Assembly (NCBI RefSeq): GCF_032854445.1
Contig: NC_088307.1
Location: forward strand, 804,001-868,000
Direction of reading: 5' to 3'
Length of the DNA: 64,000 nt
Source of the DNA: Liolophura sinensis
Taxonomy: Eukaryota; Mollusca; Polyplacophora; Chitonida; Chitonidae
The translations under genes and the position numbers were made by a program. Shown piece after piece: positions 48,101 to 52,345 of the stretch (position 1 is its first letter; each line of letters begins with the position of its first letter). Under the pieces are notes generated by a model that was given only the letters and a program-made list of their open reading frames with translations, made no database searches and was not told the DNA's origin.

Positions 48101-49912
48101 ACCCTCCTCTCAGAACTGCCCAGCTTATATAAATGGTATAATCATTCACCTCTAATTAGATAAAGGTGTGCTCAGTACAGATGTACCTGAAATAGAAACC
48201 TATAGAATCTAACCTCTAACTAATCACAACCAGCCGCTTCCTTTCCTTTAACAGACAGCTCAAAATGACAGACATACAGTGTACTTGTAAGAACAAAGCT
48301 TCCCTATCAAGTCTGTCAGCCAGAAGTTTAAAACTCCCAATGCAAAAAACAGAAAAGAAGACTGCAAATCCATATTCTGTTTGTCTTTATTTTTTTCTAT
48401 GATTAGGATAATATATTATTTTTAGCTACCCTAATTCTTCAACCTTTTCAACAGCCTCTGCAACCAATATACTGAACTGCTCCCAGAGCTATGGTGTGTG
48501 GAGAAATAATCTGCACAGTTTTATGAAGCTTTCATCTGAAGTGACCCAACAAAAAATTATACCACCATTTTCATAATAATTGTATGTATAAATACCATTG
48601 GAAAAAAGTGCCTTAGTTGTTGAACACTTTGAAGATTTACAGTAGTCCAAATTAAAACTGACCAGTCCAAAAGTCAGAGTTTGTGTGAACATGTAGAAGT
48701 CCTCTCCAGTTCTACAGATATTAAAGGCATCTAACTTTTATTTCTTGTCCATGTCTTTTGTGAAAATATTTATTTAAATGTATAGTTTATTCTGTTGGAG
48801 TTTAATACTGCGCTTTGCGAATGTACACGTCTAAAGATGTCCATATATGTCTGGATGTGATCAGCATATACACAATATCACCTAAAAACCATTTTATAAA
48901 TCACAAGACAAATGGTCCCATGAAGACTGAGAGCGGAGAAAATTTTCAAATTCTCTCCCTGAGTCTGAGATTGAACGAGCCTAGTATGGCACCACTGAGC
49001 TAAATGCTGTTCAACGGTCACCTGTCTTGTAGAATTCCAGCATTTGTATCCACTACTACGGTGCCGATGAAGTCACAATACACATGTAACAGTGCATCTT
49101 GTCCCTTGTATAATAATATAGCAGAACACAAACCATGTGAATTTCAGTAAGTCAGCTAATCAGAGAATTATAACACTTGAGACGGGAATTCCCAAGGCCA
49201 TTGTTAAAACTTATGTGCCTAATCCAGCCATGAGAGCAGATGTCTCAGCCAGTCCAGCAGTTACGACGTGTGTACAGTCACAACACCACCTACTCATTTC
49301 CACATTAATTACAAAATCTCAAAAATAGCTTCCCCCACACCCATCACTCCCCTCCAGTCAATGTAGCAGAAGAAATAAGTAATAAGCTGACCGTTACCAC
49401 AACCAGGTTTGACCTAAGAGGTAATTAAGTGTGATGTCGAGCGTAATTACATAACAATGCCCACATAGGAAGTCTAACTCAGACGTCCCAGCAGCCTATG
49501 GGCTGAGTTACGTGTGTTCCATTCATCGTGATTAAGTGTTATAAACGACAGGATCACAAAAGCTGTGGATCATCACGATGAGCCGAATGACAACACCAGA
49601 TATTTCCTCGCCTAGATACACTCTGATCTCTACCCTTTCCTACTTGTGACCCCAGCTGGGCATTGTTTTGGAAAACACACGGTCATTTCTCTACTGACAA
49701 ACCTGTGACATTTGTGGCCGGGCACTGAAGTCTTTCACATCCACAGATCCAGGACTCAGGTTGTTCAGCAAATGACAAAGTAGCACCCCATCTCGTAGAG
49801 CTTGTGCTAAGTCGAATATCTGGGCATTTGGCTTGAGAGCCCGGTGGTCGGCAGGTAAAATCGTACATTTTACCAACCAGTCGGCGCACATTCGCCATTC
49901 CTCCGAAGCCAT
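9061..49912 (-). CDS. VAV: Vav-family Rho GEF, N-terminal 491 codons in 16 exons (3' end not found)
   Basis: Vav proteins are cytoplasmic exchange factors that load GTP on Rho/Rac downstream of tyrosine kinases. Order seen here: CH domain (residues 1-128), acidic Tyr-rich autoinhibitory region (129-241), DH domain (242-445), start of PH (446-491). Diagnostic strings include [51 protein letters not shown] and [10 protein letters not shown], all close to vertebrate Vav1-3. Splitting at GT/AG junctions gives exon lengths 210, 117, 59, 69, 81, 75, 112, 84, 69, 198, 96, 72, 74, 19, 92 and 46 nt, which sum to 1473 nt with every phase matching. The CDS spans about 41 kb. PH remainder, C1 and SH3-SH2-SH3 are missing and presumably lie left of the window. 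The acidic region is longer than in vertebrates. Family assignment is near certain; individual junctions are by eye. Confidence 0.95.
9127..9250 (-). mobile_element. SINE 3' fragment
   Basis: TTGATTGGTGTTTTATGC then AAGAATATTTCATTTG and GGTCAGCATTATAG, the reversed tail of the SINE family. Diverged. Confidence 0.7.
9373..9516 (+). mobile_element. SINE 3' half
   Basis: GTCTGCCAGCAACTTACCGA through CCCGGTTTCCTCCCATCATA to the tail AAAACACCAATCAAATAAAT. The tRNA-like head is missing. Confidence 0.85.
9520..10080. other. Intron 15, no further feature
   Basis: Unique sequence with a homopolymer C tract near 9835-9852. No exon seen. Confidence 0.5.
10088..10179 (-). CDS. VAV: Vav exon 15: start of PH domain
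   Basis: Encodes residues 446-475 ([20 protein letters not shown] then [10 protein letters not shown]) plus two bases of Arg476. The acceptor is TTTATAG|CCACCT and the donor AG|GTTTGT, phase 2 out. It matches Vav1 LAHYGRPKIDGELKITS, where the GELK/R strand is beta-1 of the PH domain. The PH domain of Vav packs on the DH domain and binds phosphoinositides. Confidence 0.94.
10701..10719 (-). CDS. VAV: Vav exon 14: 19-nt microexon
   Basis: One base completing Ser439, then IVDLQM, phase 2 to phase 0. The acceptor is CTTTCAG|TATTGT with a strong pyrimidine tract and the donor ATG|GTGAGT. It aligns with Vav1 S-I-E-N-L-D, the DH-PH linker. At 19 nt it is easily missed by gene predictors. It is supported because it links the phases of exons 13 and 15 and fits the family sequence. 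Confidence 0.88.
10770..11090. repeat. 39-bp tandem array, about 8 copies
   Basis: The unit contains GAGACATAAACCACATCCCA and ATAAGATTTTAGCACAGAT. It starts about 50 bp upstream of Vav microexon 14, in intron 13, but does not contain exon sequence. Confidence 0.92.
11155..13525. repeat. 38-bp tandem array, about 62 copies
   Basis: The unit is GAGCACCTAGATGTGGTATC followed by AGTATACAGGGAACATGT. It lies in intron 13 and stops about 60 bp before the exon 13 donor. Sub-families (TTTGAGTACATAG, CAGCCTACAGG) recur in blocks, which suggests duplication of multi-unit segments. Confidence 0.96.
13586..13659 (-). CDS. VAV: Vav exon 13: end of DH domain
   Basis: Encodes residues 415-438 ([20 protein letters not shown] then EIQN) plus two bases of Ser439. 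The acceptor is ATTACAG|GACCTG and the donor CAG|GTAGGT, phase 2 out. [10 protein letters not shown] is identical to vertebrate Vav1. It is flanked by the large 38-bp array in intron 13. Confidence 0.96.
14050..14121 (-). CDS. VAV: Vav exon 12: DH domain
   Basis: Encodes residues 391-414 ([14 protein letters not shown] then [10 protein letters not shown]), phase 0 to phase 0. The acceptor is TTTGTAG|GAGTTG and the donor CAG|GTAACA. It matches Vav ELVKHTQEAMEKENLRLALDAM, the helix continuing from conserved region 3. Confidence 0.95.
14430..14720. repeat. Dispersed repeat, related to 53865-54140
   Basis: Shared stretches with the 53.9-kb copy include CCAGTCAGCAGTTTAGAAGC / CCAGTCGGCGTTTTAGGGGC, GGGCTCTTCCAAAACT / GGAGCTCTCCCAAACT, ACGGTAG and GAAATGCTGATTGGGCT / GAAACACTGATTGGGCT. 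Class unknown. Confidence 0.5.
14865..15532. repeat. 22-bp tandem array, about 30 copies
   Basis: The unit is GTAGGCTCCACACCAGGT with GCCT or ACCT. It is interrupted near 15130-15220 by two longer units containing CTGAGAAAACC...ACATAGA. Lies in intron 11. Confidence 0.95.
15535..16205. repeat. 29-bp tandem array, about 23 copies
   Basis: The unit is GCTGATCATCATCACTACAC followed by AATGTATTT. It directly follows the 22-bp array, also in intron 11. Some units drop one ATC triplet. Confidence 0.95.
16449..16544 (-). CDS. VAV: Vav exon 11: DH domain, conserved region 3
   Basis: Encodes residues 359-390 ([20 protein letters not shown] then [12 protein letters not shown]), phase 0 to phase 0. 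The acceptor is TTTTCAG|GATTGT and the donor AAG|GTGAGA. [19 protein letters not shown] is the most conserved helix of DH domains and forms the Rac/Rho contact surface. All key residues (Q, R, Y) are intact. Confidence 0.97.
16995..17437. mobile_element. Foldback/MITE-like element with about 50-bp terminal inverted repeats
   Basis: The left arm CACTAGCAGTAAGTACATGT...GAAAGACCATTAAATACTGT (17004-17055) is the reverse complement, with mismatches, of the right arm ACAGTGTTTAATGGTCTTTA...TACTTTTAGTG (about 17383-17430). A related right half is at 26731-26807. No transposase reading frame. Lies in intron 10. Confidence 0.65.
17521..17718 (-). CDS. VAV: Vav exon 10: DH domain core
   Basis: Encodes residues 293-358, from [14 protein letters not shown] through [19 protein letters not shown] to NEIVKVHIE, phase 0 to phase 0. 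The acceptor is TTTTTCAG|GAGTTG and the donor GAG|GTCAGT. It corresponds to the Vav stretch LLRVHTHFL...VFIKYKERFLVYGRYCSQ. The first 36 bases (17683-17718) and the acceptor are unit 1 of the 64-bp tandem array extending upstream into intron 9. Confidence 0.95.
17683..18600. repeat. 64-bp array of exon 10 acceptor/exon-start copies, about 14 units
   Basis: Units start at 17683, 17747, 17811, 17875 and so on, a 64-bp period. On the minus strand each unit holds a pyrimidine-rich CTTTCTCTGTTTCAG, then GAACTGTATGGTGTCCATTC and AGGATTCCACAGTGAA, copying the exon 10 acceptor and its first 12 codons ([12 protein letters not shown]). The first unit is the real exon end (17683-17718). Units from about 18430 rightward are shortened or decayed. 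Confidence 0.95.
18664..18732 (-). CDS. VAV: Vav exon 9: DH domain
   Basis: Encodes residues 270-292 ([23 protein letters not shown]), phase 0 to phase 0. The acceptor is TTTTCAG|CATTTT and the donor GAG|GTGAGA. It matches the Vav segment HFLKPL...DIEIIFINIE. The following intron (17719-18663) is almost entirely the 64-bp array of exon 10 acceptor copies. Confidence 0.94.
19035..19261. mobile_element. 227-bp MITE, TA target duplication, family B
   Basis: It is bounded by TA at both ends. The ends TACCCTATTTCTTGTAAAAC and AATTTCAGAAATATTGGGGT form imperfect inverted repeats of about 25 bp. The interior is alignable to 40071-40288 (GACACCTGGTCTGCTCATTT in both). Size, TA and lack of coding suggest a Tc1/mariner-type MITE. 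Confidence 0.75.
19444..19655. repeat. 54-bp tandem array, 4 copies
   Basis: The unit contains TTGCTGCTGCGAGCTTTGAT and AAGTTTCTACATCCATGTGG. Lies in intron 8. Confidence 0.92.
19667..20045. mobile_element. Dispersed repeat resembling a bivalve element
   Basis: Starts GAATGAATGAATGCTTGGGA, then TGTGTCTTCTTGTGGCAGG, CACCAAAGTGCTGCCGCCAC, CATTACACTGACACCGGGTA and CTCAGTGTTGAGCGCCACG. From memory this resembles a repeat found widely in bivalve genomes; I cannot check it. No coding capacity seen. Confidence 0.55.
20228..20311 (-). CDS. VAV: Vav exon 8: start of DH domain
   Basis: Encodes residues 242-269: [20 protein letters not shown] then SALEMIVT, phase 0 to phase 0. The acceptor is CCCCAG|ACTCTT and the donor ACA|GTAAGT. 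The pattern I-x-E-L-x-x-T-E-x-x-Y-V-x-x-L is conserved region 1 of Dbl-homology domains, where Glu contacts switch I of the GTPase. Confidence 0.95.
20985..21995. repeat. 56-bp tandem array, about 18 copies, abutting exon 7 donor
   Basis: The unit contains CACTGATTCACTTGCCACTA, GTGATCAGTGCTGGTCTTAA and TATCTGACACTAGCCT. Copies decay toward 21995, where the array meets the 5' splice site of Vav exon 7. The last decayed unit may include the exon end. Confidence 0.95.
21996..22107 (-). CDS. VAV: Vav exon 7: acidic region (Y160/Y174-like motifs)
   Basis: Encodes residues 204-241 with the motifs [11 protein letters not shown] and [20 protein letters not shown]. The acceptor is TAACAG|TGAGAA (phase 2 in) and the donor AAG|GTACCA (phase 0 out). 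DEIYEDL is the near-invariant Tyr174 motif of Vav, which plugs the Rac-binding face of the DH domain until phosphorylated. MEDIYDTV matches the Tyr160 motif. The donor abuts the 56-bp tandem array in intron 7. Confidence 0.94.
22356..22559. mobile_element. About 204-bp MITE, family A
   Basis: The ends CTGTAATTCAACCTTTCCAC and TGCAAAAAAGGTTGAGAAAT are inverted repeats. The interior is alignable with 27096-27311 (AAACTGCACTGAAAGTTG / AAATGGCACTAAAACTTG). Lies in intron 6. Confidence 0.7.
23040..23138. repeat. 46-bp two-copy tandem duplication
   Basis: ATGTTCAGCCTTAAGCAGAA at 23042 and 23088, with the start of a third copy at 23134. The copies are identical, so the duplication is recent. Confidence 0.9.
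23568..23642 (-). CDS. VAV: Vav exon 6: acidic-region module 3
   Basis: Encodes residues 179-203: a split Ala, then [20 protein letters not shown] and DDLC. The acceptor is CTTTCAG|TGAGTT. The donor is taken as GC|GTTAAG because it keeps phase 2 and matches the GC|GT ends of exons 4 and 5. An alternative CAG|GTACAC 39 bases further on would break the frame into exon 7. The start xFPxD resembles exons 4 and 5, and EEDKIYDDL is a further Tyr motif not obviously present in vertebrate Vav. Confidence 0.85.
23838..24365. repeat. 27-bp tandem array, about 20 copies
   Basis: The unit is CTGACAACCACCCAGACTTC followed by ATGTCGT. The first 12 or so units are almost identical; later ones carry GACTGCATTTC. 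The 9-codon period keeps frames open on both strands. Lies in intron 5, close to exon 6. Confidence 0.96.
24998..26520. repeat. 60-bp tandem array, about 25 copies
   Basis: The unit contains CCTGTCCACTGTGTATCCAT, GTATGATGTCACATCTGTAT and CATTTCATTT. The period is very regular with no indels over 1.4 kb. Lies in intron 5. Confidence 0.97.
26731..26815. mobile_element. Right-half copy of the foldback element at 17 kb
   Basis: AGTGTTGAATGGTCTTTCAT followed by CTGACATGT and ACTGTTAGTG parallels the right arm at 17383-17430. The left arm is not seen nearby. Confidence 0.5.
27096..27311. mobile_element. About 215-bp MITE, family A
   Basis: The left end CTGTAATTCTTCAACCTTTT and right end GCAAAGAGGTTGAGGAATTA-GGGTA are inverted repeats ending in a CCCTAATTCTTC-like motif at a TA. 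Same family as 22356-22559. Lies in intron 5. Confidence 0.75.
27588..27668 (-). CDS. VAV: Vav exon 5: acidic-region module 2 (Y142-like motif)
   Basis: Encodes residues 152-178: a split Ala, then [10 protein letters not shown] and [12 protein letters not shown]. The acceptor is TTTTAG|GGGCTT and the donor GC|GTAAGT, phase 2 to phase 2. NEDIYGNL corresponds to the DEDIYSGL motif around Tyr142 of Vav1, one of the inhibitory tyrosines whose phosphorylation opens the protein. It lies 73 bp downstream of exon 4 and looks like its duplicate. Confidence 0.9.
27742..27810 (-). CDS. VAV: Vav exon 4: acidic-region module 1
   Basis: Encodes residues 129-151 ([22 protein letters not shown] after a split Gly) plus GC of the next codon. 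The acceptor is TTCTAG|CGGCTT and the donor GC|GTAAGT, phase 2 to phase 2. It is homologous to the next exon: both begin GFPPD and end in L-x-x-(I/L)-A-A. The Tyr pair at 143-144 sits where Vav acidic tyrosines sit but lacks the usual D/E-I-Y context. Symmetric phase means the exon could be skipped without changing frame. Vertebrate Vav has no obvious equivalent. Confidence 0.85.
27782..27921. repeat. 94-bp duplication of the exon 4 acceptor and exon start
   Basis: GAAGCTGTCTGTTATCTGGT-GGGAAGCCGCTAGAAAAGAG at 27782 recurs with two mismatches at 27876. On the minus strand the upstream copy carries the acceptor TCTTTTCTAG and the codons GFPPDNKQL, then diverges with no donor in phase. A partial second acceptor, not a full exon. 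Confidence 0.85.
28256..28350 (-). mobile_element. SINE 3' fragment
   Basis: GTCGTACTCAAGAGTATTTC and GCCCGGCATTATGG match the reversed SINE tail. Confidence 0.7.
28505..28640 (-). mobile_element. SINE 3' fragment
   Basis: CCGTACTCAAGAATATTTCA, then GAATTATGGTGGGAGGAAAC and CCCATGACCATCC. Truncated before the tRNA-like head. Lies about 700 bp upstream of Vav exon 4. Confidence 0.8.
28830..30650. repeat. 15/30-bp dimeric tandem array, about 120 monomers
   Basis: Two 15-bp monomers, CAGTGCACACTAGTA and CAGTACATACCAGCA, alternate to form a 30-bp unit. Larger blocks (for example the one with AATACTAGTA) recur. After 30250 the array loses regularity. The 5-codon period leaves about 500-codon frames on both strands (STVHT; VLVCT), not coding. 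Confidence 0.96.
30651..31027. other. Intron 3 spacer between arrays
   Basis: Unique sequence with no recognisable exon or element. Confidence 0.5.
31028..32905. repeat. 26-bp tandem array, about 72 copies
   Basis: The unit is GTCTACATGTACATCATTTA followed by GGGTAG or GGGCAG. It contains the palindrome ATGTACAT. Variants with AACATAGTTTA recur in blocks. Lies in intron 3. Confidence 0.97.
32906..33940. other. Intron 3 spacer with a small decayed repeat
   Basis: Mostly unique. Four short decayed copies of TTGGGTGTTTTGGAGGTA lie between 33330 and 33465. No exon seen. Confidence 0.6.
33941..34190 (-). mobile_element. SINE, nearly full length, diverged
   Basis: Reversed tail TGCTCAAGAATATTTCAC, middle GGTTGCTGCAAGACCTTCCC and AGGATGAGCTGGACTTGAAC, and head TGCTAACCACCAAATAGGCC are all present in order. 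Confidence 0.85.
34355..34440 (-). mobile_element. SINE 3' fragment
   Basis: TTGTTTTATGCAGTTTTCAAGAATACTTCC and GGCCAGCATTATATGGTGGG match the SINE tail. Confidence 0.7.
34663..36330. repeat. 123-bp tandem array, about 13.5 copies
   Basis: The unit contains TACATGTACATCTACAGTCA, TGGTCCAAGGCATTTGATGC and TTCACAGTCTTCTGTTCACA. Copies are more than 95% alike by eye, so homogenisation is recent. The longest unit in the window. Lies in intron 3. Confidence 0.97.
36332..37985. repeat. 60-bp tandem array, about 27 copies
   Basis: The unit contains GTCTGCTGTTGTGGATAGCC, AGGCCATATCTAGACAGGTG and AAAAGTACATGTATATCATT. It joins the 123-bp array directly at about 36331. The phase stays in register over the whole length apart from one insertion near 37160-37175. 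Its 20-codon period leaves long open frames on both strands, not coding. Confidence 0.97.
39310..39765. repeat. 37-bp tandem array, about 12 copies
   Basis: The unit is TTTTGGTTTTCCAGGACTTT followed by ACTTTAAATTTCAAGGC. Some units lack a TTT block. Lies in intron 3. Confidence 0.93.
39826..39866 (+). mobile_element. SINE tail fragment
   Basis: GTACGGGGTAAAACACCTAT followed by CAAATAAATAAACAAATAAAT. Confidence 0.65.
40071..40288. mobile_element. 218-bp MITE, TA target duplication, family B
   Basis: The left end TACCCTCTTTCTTCTCATTT-TTGGGACA and right end TGTCCCAAATTTGAGAAGAA-TTAGGGTA are near-perfect 27-bp inverted repeats flanked by TA. Paralog of 19035-19261. The best preserved MITE in the window. 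Confidence 0.85.
40640..41335. repeat. 39-bp tandem array, about 18 copies
   Basis: The unit is GTGCTATCCTTGACACCTAC followed by ATGTGTGTACAATGTATAG. The period of 13 codons leaves a plus-strand open frame of 237 codons, not coding. Lies in intron 3. Confidence 0.96.
41336..42475. repeat. 47-bp tandem array, about 24 copies
   Basis: The unit contains ATGTCAAGTATCACTGTGAT, GCCATCATGCCAATGTCACG and GTCAAAC. It follows the 39-bp array without a spacer. Confidence 0.96.
43232..44035. repeat. 47-bp array of exon 3 end/donor copies, about 17 units
   Basis: On the minus strand each unit reads AGAAGAGTGCCTG(G/A), then GTAAGTGTGGTAACATTCCT and GTAGATATGAGTC. The rightmost unit is the real 3' end of Vav exon 3 (...AGAAGAGTGCCTGG|GTAAGT). 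All readable units keep GTAAGTGT, so about 16 extra 5' splice-site copies lie downstream of the true one in intron 3. Confidence 0.95.
44022..44080 (-). CDS. VAV: Vav exon 3: end of CH domain
   Basis: Encodes residues 110-128 ([19 protein letters not shown]) plus two bases of the next Gly codon. The acceptor is TTTCAG|GTGCTA and the donor CCTGG|GTAAGT, phase 2. It matches the Vav segment VxYTLSxLS that closes the CH domain. Reading past the donor gives GGG TAA, an immediate stop. The last 13-14 bases of the exon and the donor are the first unit of the 47-bp array that fills the next 0.8 kb of intron 3. Confidence 0.92.
44290..44920. repeat. 29-30-bp tandem array, about 20 diverged copies
   Basis: The unit is GATCAACATCATTACCTGAT followed by GAGGTTTCT. 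Copies are more diverged than in neighbouring arrays, so it looks older. Lies in intron 2. Confidence 0.92.
45132..45248 (-). CDS. VAV: Vav exon 2: CH domain, middle
   Basis: Encodes residues 71-109, from [14 protein letters not shown] to [15 protein letters not shown]. The acceptor is TTACAG|TTCTTG and the donor TTG|GTGAGT, phase 0 at both ends. The FLCLKNI and DLFDVxDF strings are hallmarks of Vav CH domains. Intron 1 (45249-49702) is about 4.5 kb and contains one SINE and little tandem repeat. Confidence 0.95.
45365..45625 (-). mobile_element. SINE, nearly full length
   Basis: Reversed order tail (CTGAAGAATATTACATTGTT), middle (GACCTTCCTACGTACGGCCA) and box-B region (GGACTTGAACTCACAGCGAC). 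The head end is diverged (CACCTCGGCCACAGAGAC). Lies in intron 1, immediately upstream of exon 2. Confidence 0.88.
45680..47375. other. Intron 1, mostly unique
   Basis: No exon or array seen. A degraded SINE tail may sit near 45850-45950, and a GACA-type simple repeat (GGACAGACGGACAGACAGAC) lies at about 46590-46612. Confidence 0.5.
47380..47505. repeat. About 30-bp tandem array, 4-5 copies
   Basis: The unit contains GTGAATGCAGTATCACAGTG followed by CTTCATT. Confidence 0.85.
47572..47772. mobile_element. Possible diverged MITE, family A-like
   Basis: The ends CCTTCAATCAACTTGTTCAC and CATGTGAAAAGGTTGAAGAG form weak inverted repeats and the length (about 200 bp) fits family A. Confidence 0.35.
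47812..47930 (-). mobile_element. SINE with internal deletion
   Basis: The tail TGGTGTACTCAAGAATACG joins directly to AGGTTGCTGACAGACCTTCC and AGAGAGGGTCCAGCATAAAC, so the part holding GCATTATGGTGG is missing. Confidence 0.75.
48427..48670. mobile_element. MITE-like element paired with 1587-1730
   Basis: It starts TA-CCCTAATTCTTCAACCTTTT. Shares ATGAAGCTTTCATCTGAAGT and GAAGATTTACAGTA with the left-edge copy. The second terminus is not clear. Confidence 0.55.
48671..49690. other. Intron 1, unique sequence next to exon 1
   Basis: No array, no exon. As first-intron sequence close to the promoter it could hold regulatory elements, but nothing is recognisable. Confidence 0.5.
49703..49912 (-). 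CDS. VAV: Vav exon 1: CH domain, start codon
   Basis: Encodes residues 1-70, starting [16 protein letters not shown] and ending RPQMSQ, phase 0, donor CAG|GTTTGT. The first half of the calponin-homology domain is clear ([18 protein letters not shown]). I chose the ATG at 49912 because Vav proteins begin only a few residues before the W-R-x-C-x-x-W-L motif, and its context is good (A at -3, G at +4). An in-frame ATG further upstream at 50035 would add 41 residues unlike the family, so that part is read as 5' UTR. In Vav the CH domain folds back on the DH domain and holds it inactive. Confidence 0.95.
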
Positions 49913-50100
49913 CTTGCTTTTCCCTTCCTGCTCACTGCAGAGCGGCCCCTCAGCATGGATAATTCTTGGCCTCTTGCTGCGCTCTAAATTATCTCCCCTG
50001 AGAGGCGTTGCGGCGTCAATGCATGATACATACATTTGTCACCACTGTGCCTTGCTTCGGCCATAGAGGTATATACCGCCATGCTTTGGCCATATTACGG
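49913..50100 (-). promoter_or_regulatory. Likely Vav 5' UTR and core promoter
   Basis: The stretch just upstream of the start codon is free of tandem arrays. A palindromic TATA-like GGTATATACC at 50069-50078 lies about 160 bp upstream of the ATG, which would place a start site near 50040 and give a UTR of about 130 nt. No other promoter signal stands out. This is inference from position. Confidence 0.3.
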
Positions 50101-50679
50101 CCATTTTCGATTTAAGACAAAATTGAAAATCTCGCCACAATGATAAGTTTTCAGTCTTGGTTGTCAAAAAGTTGACACAGTTGTCTTTTACCATTTATTA
50201 CGTGTTCAGTTATTAATTTCAACGCCTAGAAATAAACTAAATGCATGGGTTTTAATGTTCAAGACGAAAATGTATACTCCCCATATTTACTGAACACTGA
50301 AGCGCTCTCTTCACTATTTTAGAGGAGAGCCCATCAAAATCACCAAAAGAAAAAAAATCACAGGAAAGTCTATCAAAGCCACTAAACGAAAAGAAAGGCA
50401 AAGACAACACTGACATAAAGTATATATTAGAAGAAATATAATTAAGTACTGTGTAGAAAAGCTATTGCATTGGTTTGCCCAAAGCCACTCTCTTAAAACG
50501 CAAACGTGAAATTGACAGTATTTTTCAAGACTATGTATAAATGAAATGCCAAATGCATTAAAATGTGAGTACCAACATTTTAAAATGTTTACTCCACGTA
50601 ATGATCGTTTGATTGTTGAAACATATTATATATTAGATTACCAGAATTTTCACATTTATGACATGGAAGACAACACCTG

Positions 50680-51055
50680 TAAAAATGTTGTTTTGACACA
50701 GGCCACAACACCTAAAAGTGTTGTTTTGACACAGGACACAATACTTAAAAATGTTGTTTTGACACAAGATTTTATTTATTTTTTAGGATTGGTGTTTTTA
50801 CAGCTTACTCAAGAATATTTCACTTGAATGGCGGCGGCCAGCATTATGGTGGGAGGAAACCGAACAGAACCCGGGGAAAACCAACAACTGTCCACAGGTT
50901 GCTGGCAGATCTTCTCACATACGACAGGAGAGGAAGCCAGCATGAGCTGGACTTGAACTCACAGTGACCAGTGTTGACACAGTACACAACACCTAAAAAG
51001 TGTTGTTTGGACACAGTACACAACACTTAAAAAGTGTTGTTTGGACACTGGACGC
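50680..51055. repeat. 33-bp tandem array split by a SINE
   Basis: The unit is GTTGTTTTGACACAGGACAC followed by AACACCTAAAAAT. About 2.5 copies lie left (50692-50768) and 2.5 copies right (50973-51050) of a minus-strand SINE. Confidence 0.88.
50775..50972 (-). mobile_element. SINE inserted in a 33-bp array
   Basis: Reversed tail TTACTCAAGAATATTTCACT, then GCGGCGGCCAGCATTATGGT, GGTTGCTGGCAGATCTTCTC and GAGCTGGACTTGAACTCACA. It lacks the tRNA-like head (5' truncated). Confidence 0.88.
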
Positions 51056-51464
51056 AGATAGACTGCTTCCTTTTCGGTGTATAAACAAAATATTCTGTAG
51101 TATATGGCATGAAACACCAGCCAAATAAGTACATAAACTTCCTTTTCTGAGTTCTTCGTAAAATGTTAAATTTCTAAGGAGATGTGCACACCATGTATTT
51201 ATGCATGAAATTAAGCAAGTGGTCTGCAACGAAAGCTAGACAGCAAACAATGAGTGCGGTGGAGTGTCATGGATCGCATATTGTACTGTCACCATGCAAC
51301 ACCCAAAGAGCAGTAAGAAGGAGTGAATCTGTACATACAGATTCCCAGGCCAAGGCCGGGCTTGGACCCTTAGTATCGATAAACAAAACAGAGGTGGGAT
51401 CCAACAGACATACACATGCAGACAAGCATTTTCTCAAAGAGGTGCCATTCTAGCCATTCAGAAA

Positions 51465-52345
51465 CAGACATGTTCTGACAATCCCCGGTGTAGTCTACTA
51501 TTAGAAAATCCCAGGAAAAAAATTGACGGACAGTAGACAAACCTAGGAAGAAATCTGACAGATAGCAGATGATCCCAAAAAGAAATTTGATGGACAGTAG
51601 ACAATCTAACGAAGAAATTTGACAGATAGTAGACAATCACAGGAAGAAATATGGTGGATAGTAGTTCCCGGAAAGAAATCTTATGGATAGTTAAAAATCC
51701 CAGGAAGAAATCTGACAGATAGTATAGACAATATAGGAAGAAATCTGATGGATAATAGACAATCCCAAGAAGAAATCTGATGGATAGTAAGCAATACCAG
51801 GAAGAAAGTTGACAGATATAGTAGACAATCCCGGGACAAGTAGATAATCCCCAGAATGATAATAGGCAATCCCGGAAGAAATCTGATGGATAGTAGACAA
51901 TCAATGATAGAAATCTGACAGATAGTAGACAATATCAGAAAGAAAACTGACGATAGTAGACAATCAATGATAGAAATCTGACGGATAGTAGACAATATCG
52001 GAAAAAAATCTGACAGATAGTAGAAAATCAATGATAGAAATCTGACGGATAGTAGACAATATCGGAAAGAAATCTGACGGATAGTAGAAAATCAATGAAA
52101 TCTGATGGATAGTAGACAATATCGGAAAGAAATCTGACGGATAGTAGAAAATCAATGATAGAAATCTGACGGATAGTAGACAATATCGGAAAGAAATCTG
52201 ACAGATAGTAGAAAATCAATGATAGAAATCTGACGGATAGTAGACAATATCGGAAAGAAATCTGACGGATAGTAGACAATATCGGAAATAAATCTTATGG
52301 ATAGTAGACAATCCCAGGGAGAAATTAGACAGATAGAAGACAATC
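51465..52345. repeat. About 30-32-bp tandem array, about 28 copies
   Basis: The unit is GATAGTAGACAATATCGGAA followed by AGAAATCTGACG. The left half is diverged (CCCAGGAAGAAATCTGA). The right half shows a longer period alternating AATCAATGATAGAAATC and AATATCGGAAAGAAATC units. Confidence 0.92.

Noticed and set aside
49913-50035. N-terminal extension of Vav from the in-frame ATG at 50035
   Set aside because: The extra 41 residues do not resemble Vav; the ATG at 49912 has better context and matches the family start.
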